A DNA stretch of 64,000 nt from Cadophora sp. MPI-SDFR-AT-0126 (GCA_020747065.1 JAGMVK010000026.1:590618-654617), one strand, 5' to 3'. Shown: positions 44,935-57,412, numbered from the stretch's first letter. The notes: generated by a model not told the origin, from the sequence alone. Numbers and translations are program-made.

Positions 44935-46937
44935 CTTACACGCTGACGAAAGTGGTAGGAATGTCTTGTGCGAAACAAATGTCCTTCAGGTGGAAATAAA
45001 GGCTCCTCAATGCTGTTGTACTTTCGACTACATATTTATACCATTCGCTGTACTCGTCTGTAGATTCTACCGAGGATTTGTTTTCAGTGGCAATATTATA
45101 ATGTGCGCTACATCGGAGGGACTTCGGGTTGCTCTGTGCTCTCTCTCTTCCAACGAGGCAATTAACCATGCTGTAGGATGCAATTTTTTCTACCAAGGTA
45201 ACCCCGAAGAAGGGAGAGATCTACTCAATCTGAACATACTTCGTACTCGTAGCCCGCATCGCTACTTTGCTCGGGGGCTCGACTTGAGTGAGGTCGGCAC
45301 AGAACACTCCGAACGACTTCTTTCTAGCCAGGGCATTGACGGACAGTAGCATCTGCCGTGTATCATAGATATGCGCAATCACTCCAGTGTTGCTGCGTGC
45401 GGGGAAATCGCGGGGTAGAGATCTGATTTCCAGAAAAAAGAACAAGGGACAAAGGGCAGAAGCTCCAGGTTGAGGGAAGCACCTTACTATTTGGCTTGGC
45501 GCCCTGCATGGTTCGGGTGAGCTTGTCCCGCCATGTTACTTAATGTGGTTTTTGGCCCTGGTGACTACGGAGGTATGTCCTCTAAATGGCACAAATAGAT
45601 CTTGCCCAGGATGAATGAGGGGTAGGAGATCAACATACCCATGGAAGACTCGCCGACGTTTAACCGACTTGCCCGCCCTCGTGTCGTTAAGCTTGTGTAA
45701 TAAAGCTATGTCTTCTTATTAGTCACAATCACTTATTAGGGCAATGGTAATAACGGACTATGATAATAAAATAATAACCGCTTACACGTATCCTAAAGAA
45801 TTCGAATTCAATCTTTCGTCAATCTTGTGGTTGAATTAGAGTTTTTCTCGTCAGCTAGGCTGATCATAAGTACATAGACTCAAAAGAAATGTTCAACAAG
45901 CGACCTGTCATAAAAGGAGAATGTTGAAAAGTTGGTACCCGAGCAGTTCGACAACGAAGTTCAGGGGACCAGATTAATGTCGCGACGCACGCGCGCCTGA
46001 CAAGGGATGTTTAGCTCCCATGAATCCTGTTCTCGGAAAATGACATACGGAGTCTCTCGCAATTAAGCTGATCTTGTGTTTACACTAATGCAGGTTGCTT
46101 ACTGTGCCAGGTGATCAGGCACATTCATGAGAGTTCGGTGAGGATGCTTGCGCGCGTGCACAGGAACCAAAGATACTTGTTTGGGTGGCTGGAGCCGGTT
46201 ATGTCGACATCTACTACCTTTTCAAGCTGATGCCTTCCTCCAAGTTCACCCTTTTCGTCTAGGAAAATTCTTGTATCCCATGGCAGGAACGCGAGTTCAG
46301 TCACGGGATAAGCGCATCCCCAATATGAATCCCGAGGAAAGACGACCTGCGTGGAATTCTGTGGAGGAGATTGTATAGCCCTAGCCGCTCTTCGGCTCTG
46401 GAAACGCAGTCTTAATTGTTTTCTTGTCAAAAAAAAACACAGTTGGGATGATTGTGGTTTGACATTTACATTTACCTAAAGATTTTACGAGGATGACTCA
46501 ACTCCTAAATGCAATTCGAACTATGCAAAATTTTATACTGAACTGGTATCCACGTTCAATACTATAACTTGGTGGCCCTCAATCTTAAATTTTTCGACAG
46601 CGTAAATAGTCTGTCAGTGATGGTATAGTCGAGGAGTGGATGGCAGTTTCAGTCTCTTTATCTACAAAGTTGAAAAAGCGAAAAACTTACTTCGGTGTGT
46701 TTGGCTTCGGCCGAATGGCTTACTATATCACAAGATAGCATGAATCATGATTTGTGGCAGATGATAAGCAATAGCGCAGATGGGCTTCCTGGGGTATCAA
46801 CCTCGCCGTACTGACAGATTTTATGGAGAGGGCGGTTGTGCTGTTCGAAGTTTGCTAGCCATATAACCTACTACTTCTTACACATTCCCTAGCCCAGACA
46901 GAATATAGCGACTAACTATGCTTTCTACTATTTCATA
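44935..46937. other. Intergenic between glycosidase and transposon
   Basis: Two kilobases with no recognisable gene apart from the glycosidase promoter. GC content falls towards the transposon but is not RIP-like. The insertion target TA is at 46936-46937. Confidence 0.5.
45031..45040 (-). promoter_or_regulatory. TATA box of glycosidase gene
   Basis: On the minus strand this reads TATAAATATG, about 100 bp upstream of the start at 44934. Confidence 0.55.
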
Positions 46938-46981
46938 ACGTCTCACCCCTGGTTTCCGCCCACCCCTAGATTCCGCCTACC
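46938..46981 (+). repeat. Left terminal inverted repeat
   Basis: 44 bp beginning ACGTCTCACCCCTGG; pairs with 48728-48771 with two mismatches, at repeat positions 27 and 41. Confidence 0.92.
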
Positions 46982-48727
46982 CCACTAATTTCGTTACCTG
47001 ATTTTCAATACTTAATATTTCTATTCTACGTTAACTTCTATATAAAATATTATAGAATCTGAATCTCCTTCTTTTTCTGATTCTATAAGTTTAATTTAGC
47101 GTTCTTTAGTTGCGATTTAAGCCTCCTTAATTGCATATATTCTTATAAACCGGGAATTTAGACTAGTTAGAACTTTCTTTCTTTTTCTTAGCTATACTTA
47201 CTTTAATCTTTTTTCTAATTTTTTAACTCTTATATTTACTTTCCTTAATTCGTAGTCTCTTTTATCTATTTCCTTTATAACCTTTCTAAAGAGTAAACGA
47301 TTAATTAGAAGTTAGTTATATAACTTACTAGCTAAGGTCCGAATCTATACGTATATCTTTTTCCGATTTCTTAAAGTATATAACTTAATTAAAGTATTAG
47401 AAATTTCTAGAGGTAGTATTAGTATCTCCTAAAGCTTTAGGAGAATTAGATTTATTAATTTATTACTATTTTTTAAGAGTAAAGGGCTTATTAATAGCTT
47501 TACTATAGAGACTAGCTATAGACTAGTAGTTCTCTACTTAGCCTTAATATTTAAAGTTATAATACTTTCTTAGTATACTTTCTTATAGTATATAAGAAAA
47601 TTACACTTACTAATTAGTGTAGAATTAATTATTAAACTTAATTTTTAAAACTCTTTTTAGTAAATACGCTTAAGAAATAAAAAAAACTATTAAATTAAAA
47701 GGTTATAAGATATATAACGTATATACTAGTAAGAAAAAAAGGTAGATATTATACTTAAGATACCTCTAAAAGAAATCCGTAATCTTATAGCTCCTATAGC
47801 TATCTAGAATAAGGAGTCTTACTAAATAATTATGTAATTCTATCTAAAGAATAAAGACCTTTTCTAGCTACTTTAGAGCTATTTAATTAATTATTTACCT
47901 ATTTTCTATAGCTATAAAGTACTATAGATTAAATATATCTAATTATAATAGAAACTATTATTATTAGACTGATTTTCCCTTATATATTATAGTCGGAAAT
48001 ATAGAGAGACTTATTACGGATATATACTTAATAATTATTATCTAAGAGCGCGAGCCTAGCTATTTTCCTTGAACCTTATATACCTCTATACTCCCTACTA
48101 TATATCTATTTAGACTATAACCTTCTATAATACTAGTCTTATTTATATTTTATTATTAAGAGACTAGAATTACCTTAATAACTGGAATTACTAATTTTTG
48201 GAACTATAGCTTAATAACTTTAGAATAAGTATTATTAATATATATAGAATCAATATATATCTACCTCTTAGTCTTAAGAATAGGATTCTAAGCTAAAAAC
48301 TATACTATCTAGTGTTTTCTAAGTAAGTAGTGATTTCCTTAAAGAGCTAGGAGCCTCTCTCTAAAAACCCATATCTACGTATAAGTAACTCTATAGCTAA
48401 GAGACTCTTAAATTAAAATCCAATTAATTAATTAATCTTTAATTATAATAGGAAATCTTTATATATATTTAGCAGCCTCTTTATATAGTTATATTATTAT
48501 ATTCCAATTATAAAGAATAGACCTTAGAATACCTTACTCTAAATATACCTTCTATAAAGACTTACTATTTATAATCTCCTTAACAGTATATATAACATTA
48601 CATTTAGTATATTAAAACTTTATAATAAGATTAATTCATATTCCAAACTTTAAGAAGATCAATTAGAGAATAAAATATTAAATAATTATTGAAGTTAGGT
48701 AGTATAAGAAGCGGTGAGGTTAAGCAA

Positions 48728-48771
48728 GGTGGGCGGAATCTAGGAGTGGGCGGAAACCAGGGGTGAGACGT
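48728..48771 (-). repeat. Right terminal inverted repeat
   Basis: 44 bp, reverse complement begins ACGTCTCACCCCTGG; ends directly before a TA dinucleotide that is also found outside the left repeat. Confidence 0.92.
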
Positions 48772-48773
48772 TA

Positions 48774-49563
48774 TGTCTCCAATTGCCAGCCTCCGGATTC
48801 TGTTCATCATCATGTCAGCTAGCGAGCATGGTGTAAGTTTTCATTGCCACAGGTTTCTTAGGCTCAACATCTTCTTGGCGCCGACGGAATCATTGGACCG
48901 AATTGGCACTTGTGTCCTTGGGTCGTGAAGGGCATCTAAAGGTGTCTTCGGTAGCTGGACAGTCGCAGACCCTCTCTGACTGTACTGTCCCTCCGGCCCT
49001 TTCTACTTTATCTTTGCCGACTGTCAAAGGTATCTGCCACGTCACAACATCCAAGCGGGCTAGAATTCGCTGTTGTCCGCAGCGTTATCTCGGGCTGGTT
49101 AACAACGGAAGAATCACCGGTGGAATTAACGGCCAAACCTGTCTGTACCAATGCTCGTGCGAAAGTTTTCGCAGCAGAAATCGCTGCTTCTATCTGCCTG
49201 GTCAAGATAAGCTAGGAAATCGGTCCAAGCGTAGGGATCTGGTGCGAATAGGCGGACATGATTCTCAGACCTCACTTTAATATCCCAGAAATTTTATCGT
49301 TTGATACGTAGAAATTCTTGGCAGATAGACGGCTGGGGTATTTGATTACGAATATTGATCTCTATCGATCTGCAGAGTACCCCATACGGCTCTCAAGCAA
49401 CCATACCCGAGGACGGAAATATCATTTATTATTTTCAATGTAGTCGAAGCCTTTCTACAAGTTTGGTCAATCTCTTATTTAAGTACTGCTGTAAAATGGA
49501 GATATAGACTAGATACATATGTAAACTTGTGCGAAACCCTGAACAAGAACAAGAATACCGAGT
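48774..49563. other. Intergenic between transposon and CE4 gene
   Basis: No gene recognised. A 125-codon plus-strand frame at 48903 lacks family features. Some short minus-strand stretches look coding-like but I could not assemble them. Confidence 0.4.
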
Positions 49564-50630
49564 TCACAATGCTGAATGAAGGTGACAGAGCAGAGCAGAC
49601 TGTCGAGCTCCTCGATACCAGCCCCGGCTATCGTCACCGAGACATTCACCAACAGTGACAGGTCTCAAGCCCCTGGCAGGAGCTGTTTCTAGCATATGCG
49701 GAGTCAGGGTGACGACAGTCTGCTCGTGAATATCATGAGCCAGTGCTAAATTGCCACCCTGGTTGAGGGCATGATCGAAGTTATTCTTAGCGTTCCCTTT
49801 GAAGATTCAAAAATTAGTAACCACTCGCTATAGCATTCCGGGGTGGTGAGGTGTGCAAAAGTGACCTAGCCCGTCGTGGGGACTTAGGATGGGGATTTAC
49901 TCGCTCGCGTAACTTACATATCAAATCTGGGCTTGTATTCTCATAATCTTTCGTGTCGAGGTTTGTGTCGATGATCTTGTAACCAAGACTTGAAAGAAAA
50001 CTCATGCAAGCGTCATTACAGGATAGATAAGGAGCGCGGAAATAAGTGGGGATGAAACCGAGAACGTTGAGGAATGCTGACTCGTTGTTGGTGATTTCAG
50101 CCGTCATTGCATCCCAAGGAAGAGCGGAGAGATCGGCATGTGTCCACGTATGGGACGCAATTTGGTGGCCGTCGGCGTTCATTCGCTGAAGGATGTAGGG
50201 CCATTGCGAGTCCCTAAACTTGTGCATCAGAATCCATCGATAGATATCTAAAGTATTCTTAGAACCTATTTACATGAAGGCATATAATCGTGAATTTCGG
50301 AACAGTAAAATGCATGAGTGTCACTTACCAGTTGTCAATGTTGCCCCTCCAGCCACCTCCAACAATGAAAAAGGTGGCTTTTGCGCCGTACTGTGAAAGT
50401 ATGTCCAGAAGCTGTGGGGTGTATGGAGACGGTCCATCGTCAAATGTCAAGGCGACCGTCCCTGGATTGTGGCAGCCATAGACGAGAGTACCTTCAGATA
50501 TGCATTTAGTTGTTATTCAATAATACATCAGGTGGGATATTATACCAACCGGTGTATCTCCGGGTTCCAGAACAGAATTTGTCGCTGCCATCCCGCTCAG
50601 AAAGAGGAAGAGCAAGTTGAGGAGCCCCAT
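49564..50630 (-). CDS. Secreted polysaccharide (chitin) deacetylase, CE4
   Basis: Exons 50630-50546, 50491-50329, 50213-49918 and 49796-49564 join in phase to give 258 residues. A signal peptide ([16 protein letters not shown]) begins the protein. NodB/CE4 motifs: [11 protein letters not shown] with the catalytic base and metal Asp, HTWTH (motif 2 metal histidines), RAPYLSC (motif 3), and DIHEQTV near the C-terminus supplying the motif 5 His. The enzyme removes acetyl groups from chitin oligomers or wall chitin outside the cell, using a divalent metal. The last exon ends in an unusual [11 protein letters not shown] after the normal end of the domain. It lies 0.8 kb from the dead transposon. 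Confidence 0.9.
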
Positions 50631-51601
50631 GTCGAGACGAAGTGATGTAGGAGTGTTTCTGTCTTGGATGGGCGTGGATTTCGGTTTAAAAAGAAGAGAC
50701 GTCAAAAATACGTGGCCGAATTGAAGATTCCTTTCTATGCCCTAATTTCGTAGTGCGGAGCCTGGTCAAGGCACATCGCGGCAAATGCGCTATATTTCCT
50801 AGGCTAGACATACACAGAAATCGTACTAGACTAACAGACGAAAAGGAAGACTCCCAGGAAAGCCGGGCGGTTCTGGTCTGCATAGACTAGTTGCCCGTGA
50901 TCAGAGAGTTGAAATCCAATATTTTTTTGCCAGAATATGGAGGAGGATTCAACTTCACAGAAATATGGATTTCAAGGTACTTTTCCAACTGAGCTTGCCC
51001 TGTCACTTTTCTGTGGCCCCAACGCCACTTTCGACTACTCAAGCCGACAAGTACCTAGTGGATACTCAATAATGCAAGAAAGTACTCACGCAATGAGCTA
51101 TGGAGACTTTTCAAGCAGCATGCAATTTAATTTGATCTCAATGAGTGTTATATCCCGTAATGTGATAGACCGATGAAGGGAGACGAACTAGTCAGCCAGT
51201 TAAAAGGTGTAGCAGGAGCTGGCTTGCTGCCACGGTCTAATTTGGTTGCACCGTCTTCATGGTGTGCCGCTATTGAATGCATGAGTGTAGAAGTATGTGG
51301 CATGATAAATGACTGATAATATCGTAATTATGAGTATTATCAATAATCTATAAAGGTACCTAGTGCGTAGCTTCCGCCACTATCTAATTCGTTCCGTGGA
51401 AAAGCGGGATCCGGAAGCTTTTCGCCCACTGCTTAGATGATACCATTGGCAAAACCCCATGAACTCAGCCAGCTCCAATACGAAATATATGAGATGGAGG
51501 GAAAACTTCTCATTGATGAAGAACAACAATATCACGTTGACGACTTGTTTTTTGTTCAAACAGAATACGTCCTTCGCCCTCCTTGACTCGAATGGAACAT
51601 C
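50631..51601. other. Intergenic
   Basis: Upstream of the CE4 gene. No gene recognised; the 79-codon plus-strand frame at 50937 has no family features. Confidence 0.45.
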
Positions 51602-52005
51602 TCACAACCATTGAGTCGTCATCATAAAATGCGAGAGTGGTTCATCTCCCGGACGCAAGATACATGTGTCTTTATAAATGTGAATGAAATCAAGGCTCCC
51701 TATAAACACATTGTTGACTGGTGCGTACCCTTGACCTTGGATGACTAATTCCCCAGGTTCAGCATCAGTGCCAGTGAACGGGACTGTCCACGTTAATGTG
51801 TAGCCACTCTGATGCTCCGAACTCTATGTCTTAGGACTGCGCGGGGCAATTACGAGACTACTTGTGCATCACAAGGTAAGCATTTGCATGTATGATGGGG
51901 TGTTAAGCTCAGGATCCAAAGTCTCTTCAAATGTTTTGCTTTCTAACACTGGGAGAGAACGAAGTCCAGGCCCTTCATTAGTGATCATATACATTCCGTT
52001 TATGG
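51602..52005 (-). other. Unrecognised coding-like segment, possibly a degraded gene
   Basis: The minus strand has two adjacent open pieces that read like real protein: one with GPGLRSLPVLESKTFEETLD and PELNTPSYMQM, the other (51602 to about 51833) with SGYTLTWTVPFTGTDAEPGE, then NNVFIGSLDFIHIYKDTCIL and RPGDEPLSHF. They lie in different frames separated by about 40 bp, where a donor GTGATG and an acceptor ATAG could mark an intron. No upstream start exon or known family could be assigned. It may be a small gene or a remnant. Confidence 0.25.
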
Positions 52006-53236
52006 GAAAGGTATTATAGAATGAACACCGCGGCTAAATTCTACAGGACGATTAACTCTTTCTATACCCTTCTTTCGAAATCCTATAACTCGAAAATCTA
52101 GATCGTAGTGCTGACAGATCTGTGATAGCTCTTCTTTCATGACAGGGCTCCAATCTCTGACTACCTCCTTCAGCACGAGTGTTTTCAGTACTGGCTCGGT
52201 CTTTAAACGTTTCAGATTCCTCAACCTGTAGGTCATAGAAAAGTTAGTCACTACCACAACTGGGATGATTTAGGGGCGGGATAAGACATATCTCCCGTCA
52301 GATATTTGGAAAGGAAAGCACAGGCTGTTCTCAGACGTACCATCGTTCTAGGGCAGATGAGACCGAAGTGTCGTACCATTCTGGTTGCCAGGGCCATTCA
52401 AGCAATACGTCATCCGTTATTGTCAAGCTTTCGAGGTTTCTGGGGATCACATCTTCTTCTGCGATAGCGCCGCGAGCATCAAAGTTACCACTCAAGAACG
52501 GCAACGGAATTTGGAGTGCTTTCAGACAATCAAGCTCCACAATGCGGCTCAGGGTCCTTTCAAAGTCGAGGAAGTCGTATTCGTTATCTACCTCGATGGA
52601 ACACTTGCTAGTGATAACTAGTTCCTCTAGCGATTCGCGTACGCAAACTAGAGCGCGACCAATGCCATCGAGGTTAACCCAGACTGAACCTTCGTCTGGT
52701 CTCCCGAGATGAACTCCTGACCGGTAGTACCAATCATATCGGAGTTTCTTTAGTTTTGGAGTCATCGTTAGTAGGTGACCAAGATGCTTCGGTTCAACGG
52801 CGGTTAAGTGGAGCATCGTCAGCAATGAAGAAGCAGGCGTCTGCATGGGGATTTCGTCCCACGTTGTCGGCATGGATGAAATTAACGAGAATTCTCGAAC
52901 TGCTGGGAGATGGAACCATGGCAGTAAGTCTATAGATCTGAGTGCATGTATAGTCCGGCCCAGCCTAGCATCGAAGTTGAGACACAGCACCCGCAAGTGC
53001 TGATAGGTAGGCAACTCATGATCAGCCTGTTTGAAAAGTGCTGCGTAGAATAGCTGTCGTAAGAGTGCAGTCTCGAACGTAAACATTGGCCCGAGAACCA
53101 AGTTCGTCACATGGTGTAATTGGGATAGCAAAAGTGTGATCAAAGCATCCATTGCACCTTGTGCCATCAGGTCTTTCCATGAGAGTCTCTTCCGCGAGAG
53201 CGCAAAATCCACCTTCGTCAGCTCCATGGCCGTCAC
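52000..53236 (-). CDS. F-box/leucine-rich-type hypothetical protein, probably 5'-damaged
   Basis: Exons 53236-52341 and 52225-52000 join in phase 2 across a 115-nt intron to give 373 residues from the first Met. The body has Leu-rich repeats spaced about 25-30 residues (HLRVLCLNFDARLG, LTMLHLTAVEPKHL, PKLKKLRYDWYY, LESLTITDD), as in fungal F-box proteins that recruit substrates to SCF ubiquitin ligases. The same frame stays open further upstream to about 53530 with family-like sequence (LSLVSKASRATCETLLYSSI, EWTWMEER, HVRRVSLLRDSF), but a TAG at 53246-53248 interrupts it. The true gene therefore probably started near 53650, where a short exon MASQTSTQ with donor GTAAGT occurs. The TAG could be CAG changed by RIP. 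Function not assignable. Confidence 0.6.
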
Positions 53237-53248
53237 TGCATCCTCCTA

Positions 53249-53769
53249 ATCCAAGGGGGCAATATCGATACTGGGAGGTCCCGTTTCACAAAGAGTGTTA
53301 TACGAGACGAAAGAGTCCCTAAGTAGTGACACTCTTCGGACATGGTCGGCTAGCCCTGGCCTCTGTAAAATTGTGCGAATAAAGGCTGCAATAGGTGGTG
53401 GTCGTTCTTCCATCCATGTCCATTCGATACTCGAGTATAGTAATGTCTCGCAAGTTGCGCGTGACGCTTTGCTAACAAGGGAGAGCGAATGGAGCTCAGG
53501 CGGCGAAAGTAATTTTTAGCACAGGCATTAACATATCGCCTAGCAAATCCCAGAGTGAGTCTCTTGGAAGTCTCTGCTTGTCATCGTGAGCATGCTGTGA
53601 GTGTCCATTAGGGCATACCCCTACTTACCTGGGTTGAGGTTTGCGAGGCCATCACTGTAGACGCTTGATCGATATAGTTGCGCGCCTCGAGTGCTGAGAG
53701 CGTTGGGAGCGGTGGTTATATGACAGGTGGCTGCGTGAGCTCACGCGATAAAATACCTACTAGTCGATC
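53249..53769. other. Upstream part of F-box-like gene and edge of the AT-rich block
   Basis: Up to about 53650 this holds the disrupted 5' coding part of the preceding gene on the minus strand. After about 53765 the composition changes abruptly to extreme A/T. Confidence 0.5.
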
Positions 53770-55071
53770 CACCTTCTATAGCTCGAGCCTCGCTTATAAT
53801 CGAGGAAAGCAAAGTTATAGTAACGTAAAAGTATTATAGCTTAAATATAAAGCGTATTTATTATTGAAACTATTTATTTTTAAATTATAATTATAAATTC
53901 TTTTTACTTATTTTTATATAAATTTAATAGAAGTAGTTAATTTTGTTTATAAAAGATATAAAGTTTCTTTTAAATACCTTAAAGAGAATAGAAATACTAA
54001 ATAAGAGATATATATAAACTTACTCTTATATATACTTATAATATTAAAACTGGTCTTTAAAAAGTAATATTATATTATAGTAGCGTCGCGACTAAATTTG
54101 ATTTTATCTATAAATATTTTCTAAATAAAATGATATATTATATAATAGTAAGTTATTAAAAGAAAGTACTTTTGACTTATCGAGCTCTTAAATATAATAT
54201 TCATTACTTTAAAATATTTATAGTTTTAATATATATTTAATAATTACTCTTTAATATATATATAGTTATTTTCTAGCTCTTTTTATAAAAAGTAATATTT
54301 ACTTAAATTAATCTTATTATACTTCTCTCTCTTAATATGAAAGAGTAGAGGAGTACTATTAAGTGTATAGTAAATAGGGGGAATAACTCGCGCGTAAACT
54401 AATTAGGTAGTAGAAGTAAGAGACAGAAGATAATAATTATTAGTCTAGTAACGCTAACTTATCTACTTATAGTCGGAATAGGAAAACAAAAACCCTTGTA
54501 ATAGATATTTAGCTCTACTACATTAATAAACTCGTAGACTTATTAACTTAATATTACTTATTCTACTTGATATAATAATTAAAGGTTATATTTACTTTAA
54601 AAATTACTTAGTATATATATAAAAGATATTTCTTTATTTAAGTTTTTAATTTAATTAAGTTTATTATATATTTAATACTTTAAATCCTCTTAACTTTTAT
54701 TTATTAGCTCTTATAATAATATCATATTTTAATTAAAGAATACTAATAGCTTTAAAACTTTTAATATTAATATTATTTATAATAAGTTAAAAGATTAGTC
54801 TTTTTAAATAATATACTTTATATTAAATACTTATATATTTAAACTTTAATAGTTTATTAACTTAAATATTAAAAATCTATTATTTTCTTTTAATATAATT
54901 AATAAATAACTTTATATTATTAAATAAATTATAAAAGCTCGAAAAAATAAAGTAAGCTTTAATATTAAATAAAGTAAGTTTCATATAATGTTAAACTTAT
55001 TAAATAAGTAATTAAATTATAAAATAAGTCGATCTTATTAAACTCTTAAGTTTTATTAAAATAACTCCTTT

Positions 55072-55528
55072 TATAATAGTCCGATATTTACTTATTATAA
55101 ATACAGAAGCTCTAAGTTAATCTCTGATAATCGAGAAGTAAGTGTATTATATAGATAGTAGAGATAGTTATTAGTATAGTTAAGAATACTATTTAAGTCA
55201 AGCACGAAGCTCTTATCTAATAATAGATATACTAGTTTTTTATAGAAATTTTATCCTCTTAGATCCTTAAGTTCCTAAGCTCTTAGAGCCTTAGATCTTA
55301 AAGCTCTAAAAGATCTATTTATTATATAACCTAGCTATAAGAACTTATAGCTCTTTCGCTATATTATTTAATACTACTATAATAAAATACTATATACTAT
55401 ATATTTCCTAGGCTATTATTAGCTCTTAAGAGCTCTACCCCTAGGAATTACTAAGCTCTTAAGCGTACGCCTACTTCTGAGGATATTTCCTCTTGAGACT
55501 TAAGGGCCGCCTAGGAGTATTCGTAACA
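55072..55528 (+). mobile_element. Solo LTR, copy 1
   Basis: A 457-bp unit, aligned end to end with 58974-59425 (shared segments such as ATATTTACTTATTATAAATA and GAGTATTCGT). It starts TATAATAG and ends GTAACA, compatible with original TG...CA ends altered by C-to-T and G-to-A change. Identical 5-bp sequences CCTTT flank it (55067-55071 and 55529-55533), the target-site duplication. This marks a solo LTR left by recombination of a full retrotransposon. Confidence 0.85.
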
Positions 55529-56110
55529 CCTTTAATAAAAATAATAATAAACTCTTCTTTAATAAAGATAATAATTTTCAAGCTCTTTAAAGTAAAAGAT
55601 TATTAAACTATAATAAAAGAAAAAGTAAAGAAATATACTTTAATATATCTTATTTAATAAATTTAAATAACTTAATATTTAAAGCTTTATAAATATTATA
55701 TATAAGACTCGTTATAGTCTAGTACTATAGCGTAAGAGAGTCGAGAGTTAAGACTAGTTTTTATTTTATATATATAATCTCTTACGCTAATATTATAATC
55801 TCTTATACTATATCTTTTATATATATATATACTTCTCCTTTAGACTTCTTAAAAGACTAGAGTTTAATTCTTTCTTAAATATAACCTTTAATTAAGAACT
55901 CTTAAAGCTTTAACTACTATAATACTCTATTTTATAAATTAAACTCTCTACTTTAAAGAAAGTAATATAAAGATTAAAGAAAAAAGGTTATTTAAATAAT
56001 TATATTTAATAATATTAAACCTTTAAGTAATATATACTTTACTAGTATTATTTATAACGCTTTATATAAAATAATAGGATTTATTAATCCTCTCTATATA
56101 ATAAAGCAAA

Positions 56111-56440
56111 TATTAGTTCGTAGATCTATATAAGATATATCTCAGTTAAAATAAAGTAGTAAACTACTTCTAAAAGTAATTTAATATAATTAATATTTCT
56201 TACTCTCTTTTAAAAATATATAATTTTTTATATTAATATATATATATTAATATATTATATTTAATTTTAACTTATATTTAATATTATATTAATATTAATT
56301 AATAGTTAATATATATTATACATAAATAATTTATAATAAAATAAATAATAACTTAATATTAAGTATATAATTATACTTTATAAATACTTCTTTAAACTTA
56401 AATTAATTATTAATAATTTAATAATAAAAAATAAATATTA
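56111..56440 (+). repeat. Direct repeat family B, copy 1
   Basis: About 330 bp beginning TATTAGTTCGTAGATCTATA, aligned with 57089-57395. Differences are mostly T/C and A/G, as in RIP. The right boundary is approximate. Confidence 0.6.
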
Positions 56441-57088
56441 TATATATATATATATAATAATTATTTCTTAATTATTAAAGTTAATTTAATTTTAATTAAA
56501 AAGCTTTTAAGTAAATTTAATATTATTTTTAAAACTTTACTATACTTTATTAACTCTTAAAGAATTAATATTAATTATAAAATTAATATAAAGACAATAA
56601 GATTAAAATAAAGTTAATATAATTATTAAATTTTAAAATAAAGAATAGAATTTAATTTTAATAATTTTAATTTAAAATTTTAATAATTTTAATAATTTTA
56701 ATAATTTAATAATTTTAATAATTTTAAATTTTAATAATTAATAATTTAATAATTTTAATAATAATTTAATAATTTTAATAATTTTAATAATTTTAATAAT
56801 TTAATAATTTTAATAATTTTAATAAAGTAATTTATAATTATATAGATAAAAAAGAAGTCATTTAATTCTTTAACTATTGTTATAGTATAGAAGTAATAGA
56901 AGTACTAGAAATAGAGATACTTAAGTATAGCTAAAGTACTACTAAATAGAATTCAGACTAGACTTCTATATATATAAGATCGCTCCCCCTCTAAGAGCTT
57001 CTTATCTTCTTATTTCTTTTATATTAAACCTATAATATCACTCTTTACTTATCCTCTTACTTCTATACTTAATACTACTTTAAATATT

Positions 57089-57395
57089 TATTAGTTCGTA
57101 GGTTTATATAAGATATATCTTAGCTAGAATAGAAGTAGAAGAATTACTTCTAAAGAAGATTTAATAATATTTCAAGATATTATATAATTTTACATATATA
57201 TATATATATAATTATAGAATATTTAATTCTTAGTTTATACTTAGTATTATATTAATATTAATTAGTAATTAATATGTATTATAAATAGATAAGTTATAAG
57301 AAGAAAAGTAGAGATTTTAATATTTTATAAGTAATTTTTTAAATCTAAATTAATAATTAATAATTTAGTAACAGGAAATAAATATTATATTTGAA
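57089..57395 (+). repeat. Direct repeat family B, copy 2
   Basis: About 305 bp beginning TATTAGTTCGTAGGTTTATA. Relationship to copy 1, 0.98 kb upstream in the same direction, suggests LTRs (TG start mutated to TA) but no target duplication was found. Confidence 0.6.
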
Positions 57396-57412
57396 TTATA
57401 AATCTTATATAA

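Larger units (their letters stand above)
46938..48771. mobile_element. Fot1/Flipper-like Tc1-mariner (pogo) transposon, RIP-degraded
   Basis: A 1834-bp element with 44-bp terminal inverted repeats (46938-46981 and 48728-48771) that differ at only two positions, both C/T. The dinucleotide TA is present directly outside each end (46936-46937 and 48772-48773), as a target-site duplication. Length, repeat length and TA target agree with the Fot1/Flipper class of fungal pogo-like elements, which carry one DDE transposase gene of about 1.6 kb. Here the interior is extremely A/T-rich with no open frame, as expected after repeat-induced point mutation, so it is dead. The repeat ends are less altered than the interior. 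Confidence 0.88.

Noticed and set aside
48903..49280. 125-codon plus-strand frame
   Set aside because: Cys/Arg-rich with no known domain, not supported by splice or start context, in the flank of a transposon.
55725..55800. Inverted GCGTAAGAG/CTCTTACGC pair as an RNA hairpin or terminal repeat
   Set aside because: Only nine bases in an A/T-saturated region; no duplication or element length makes sense.
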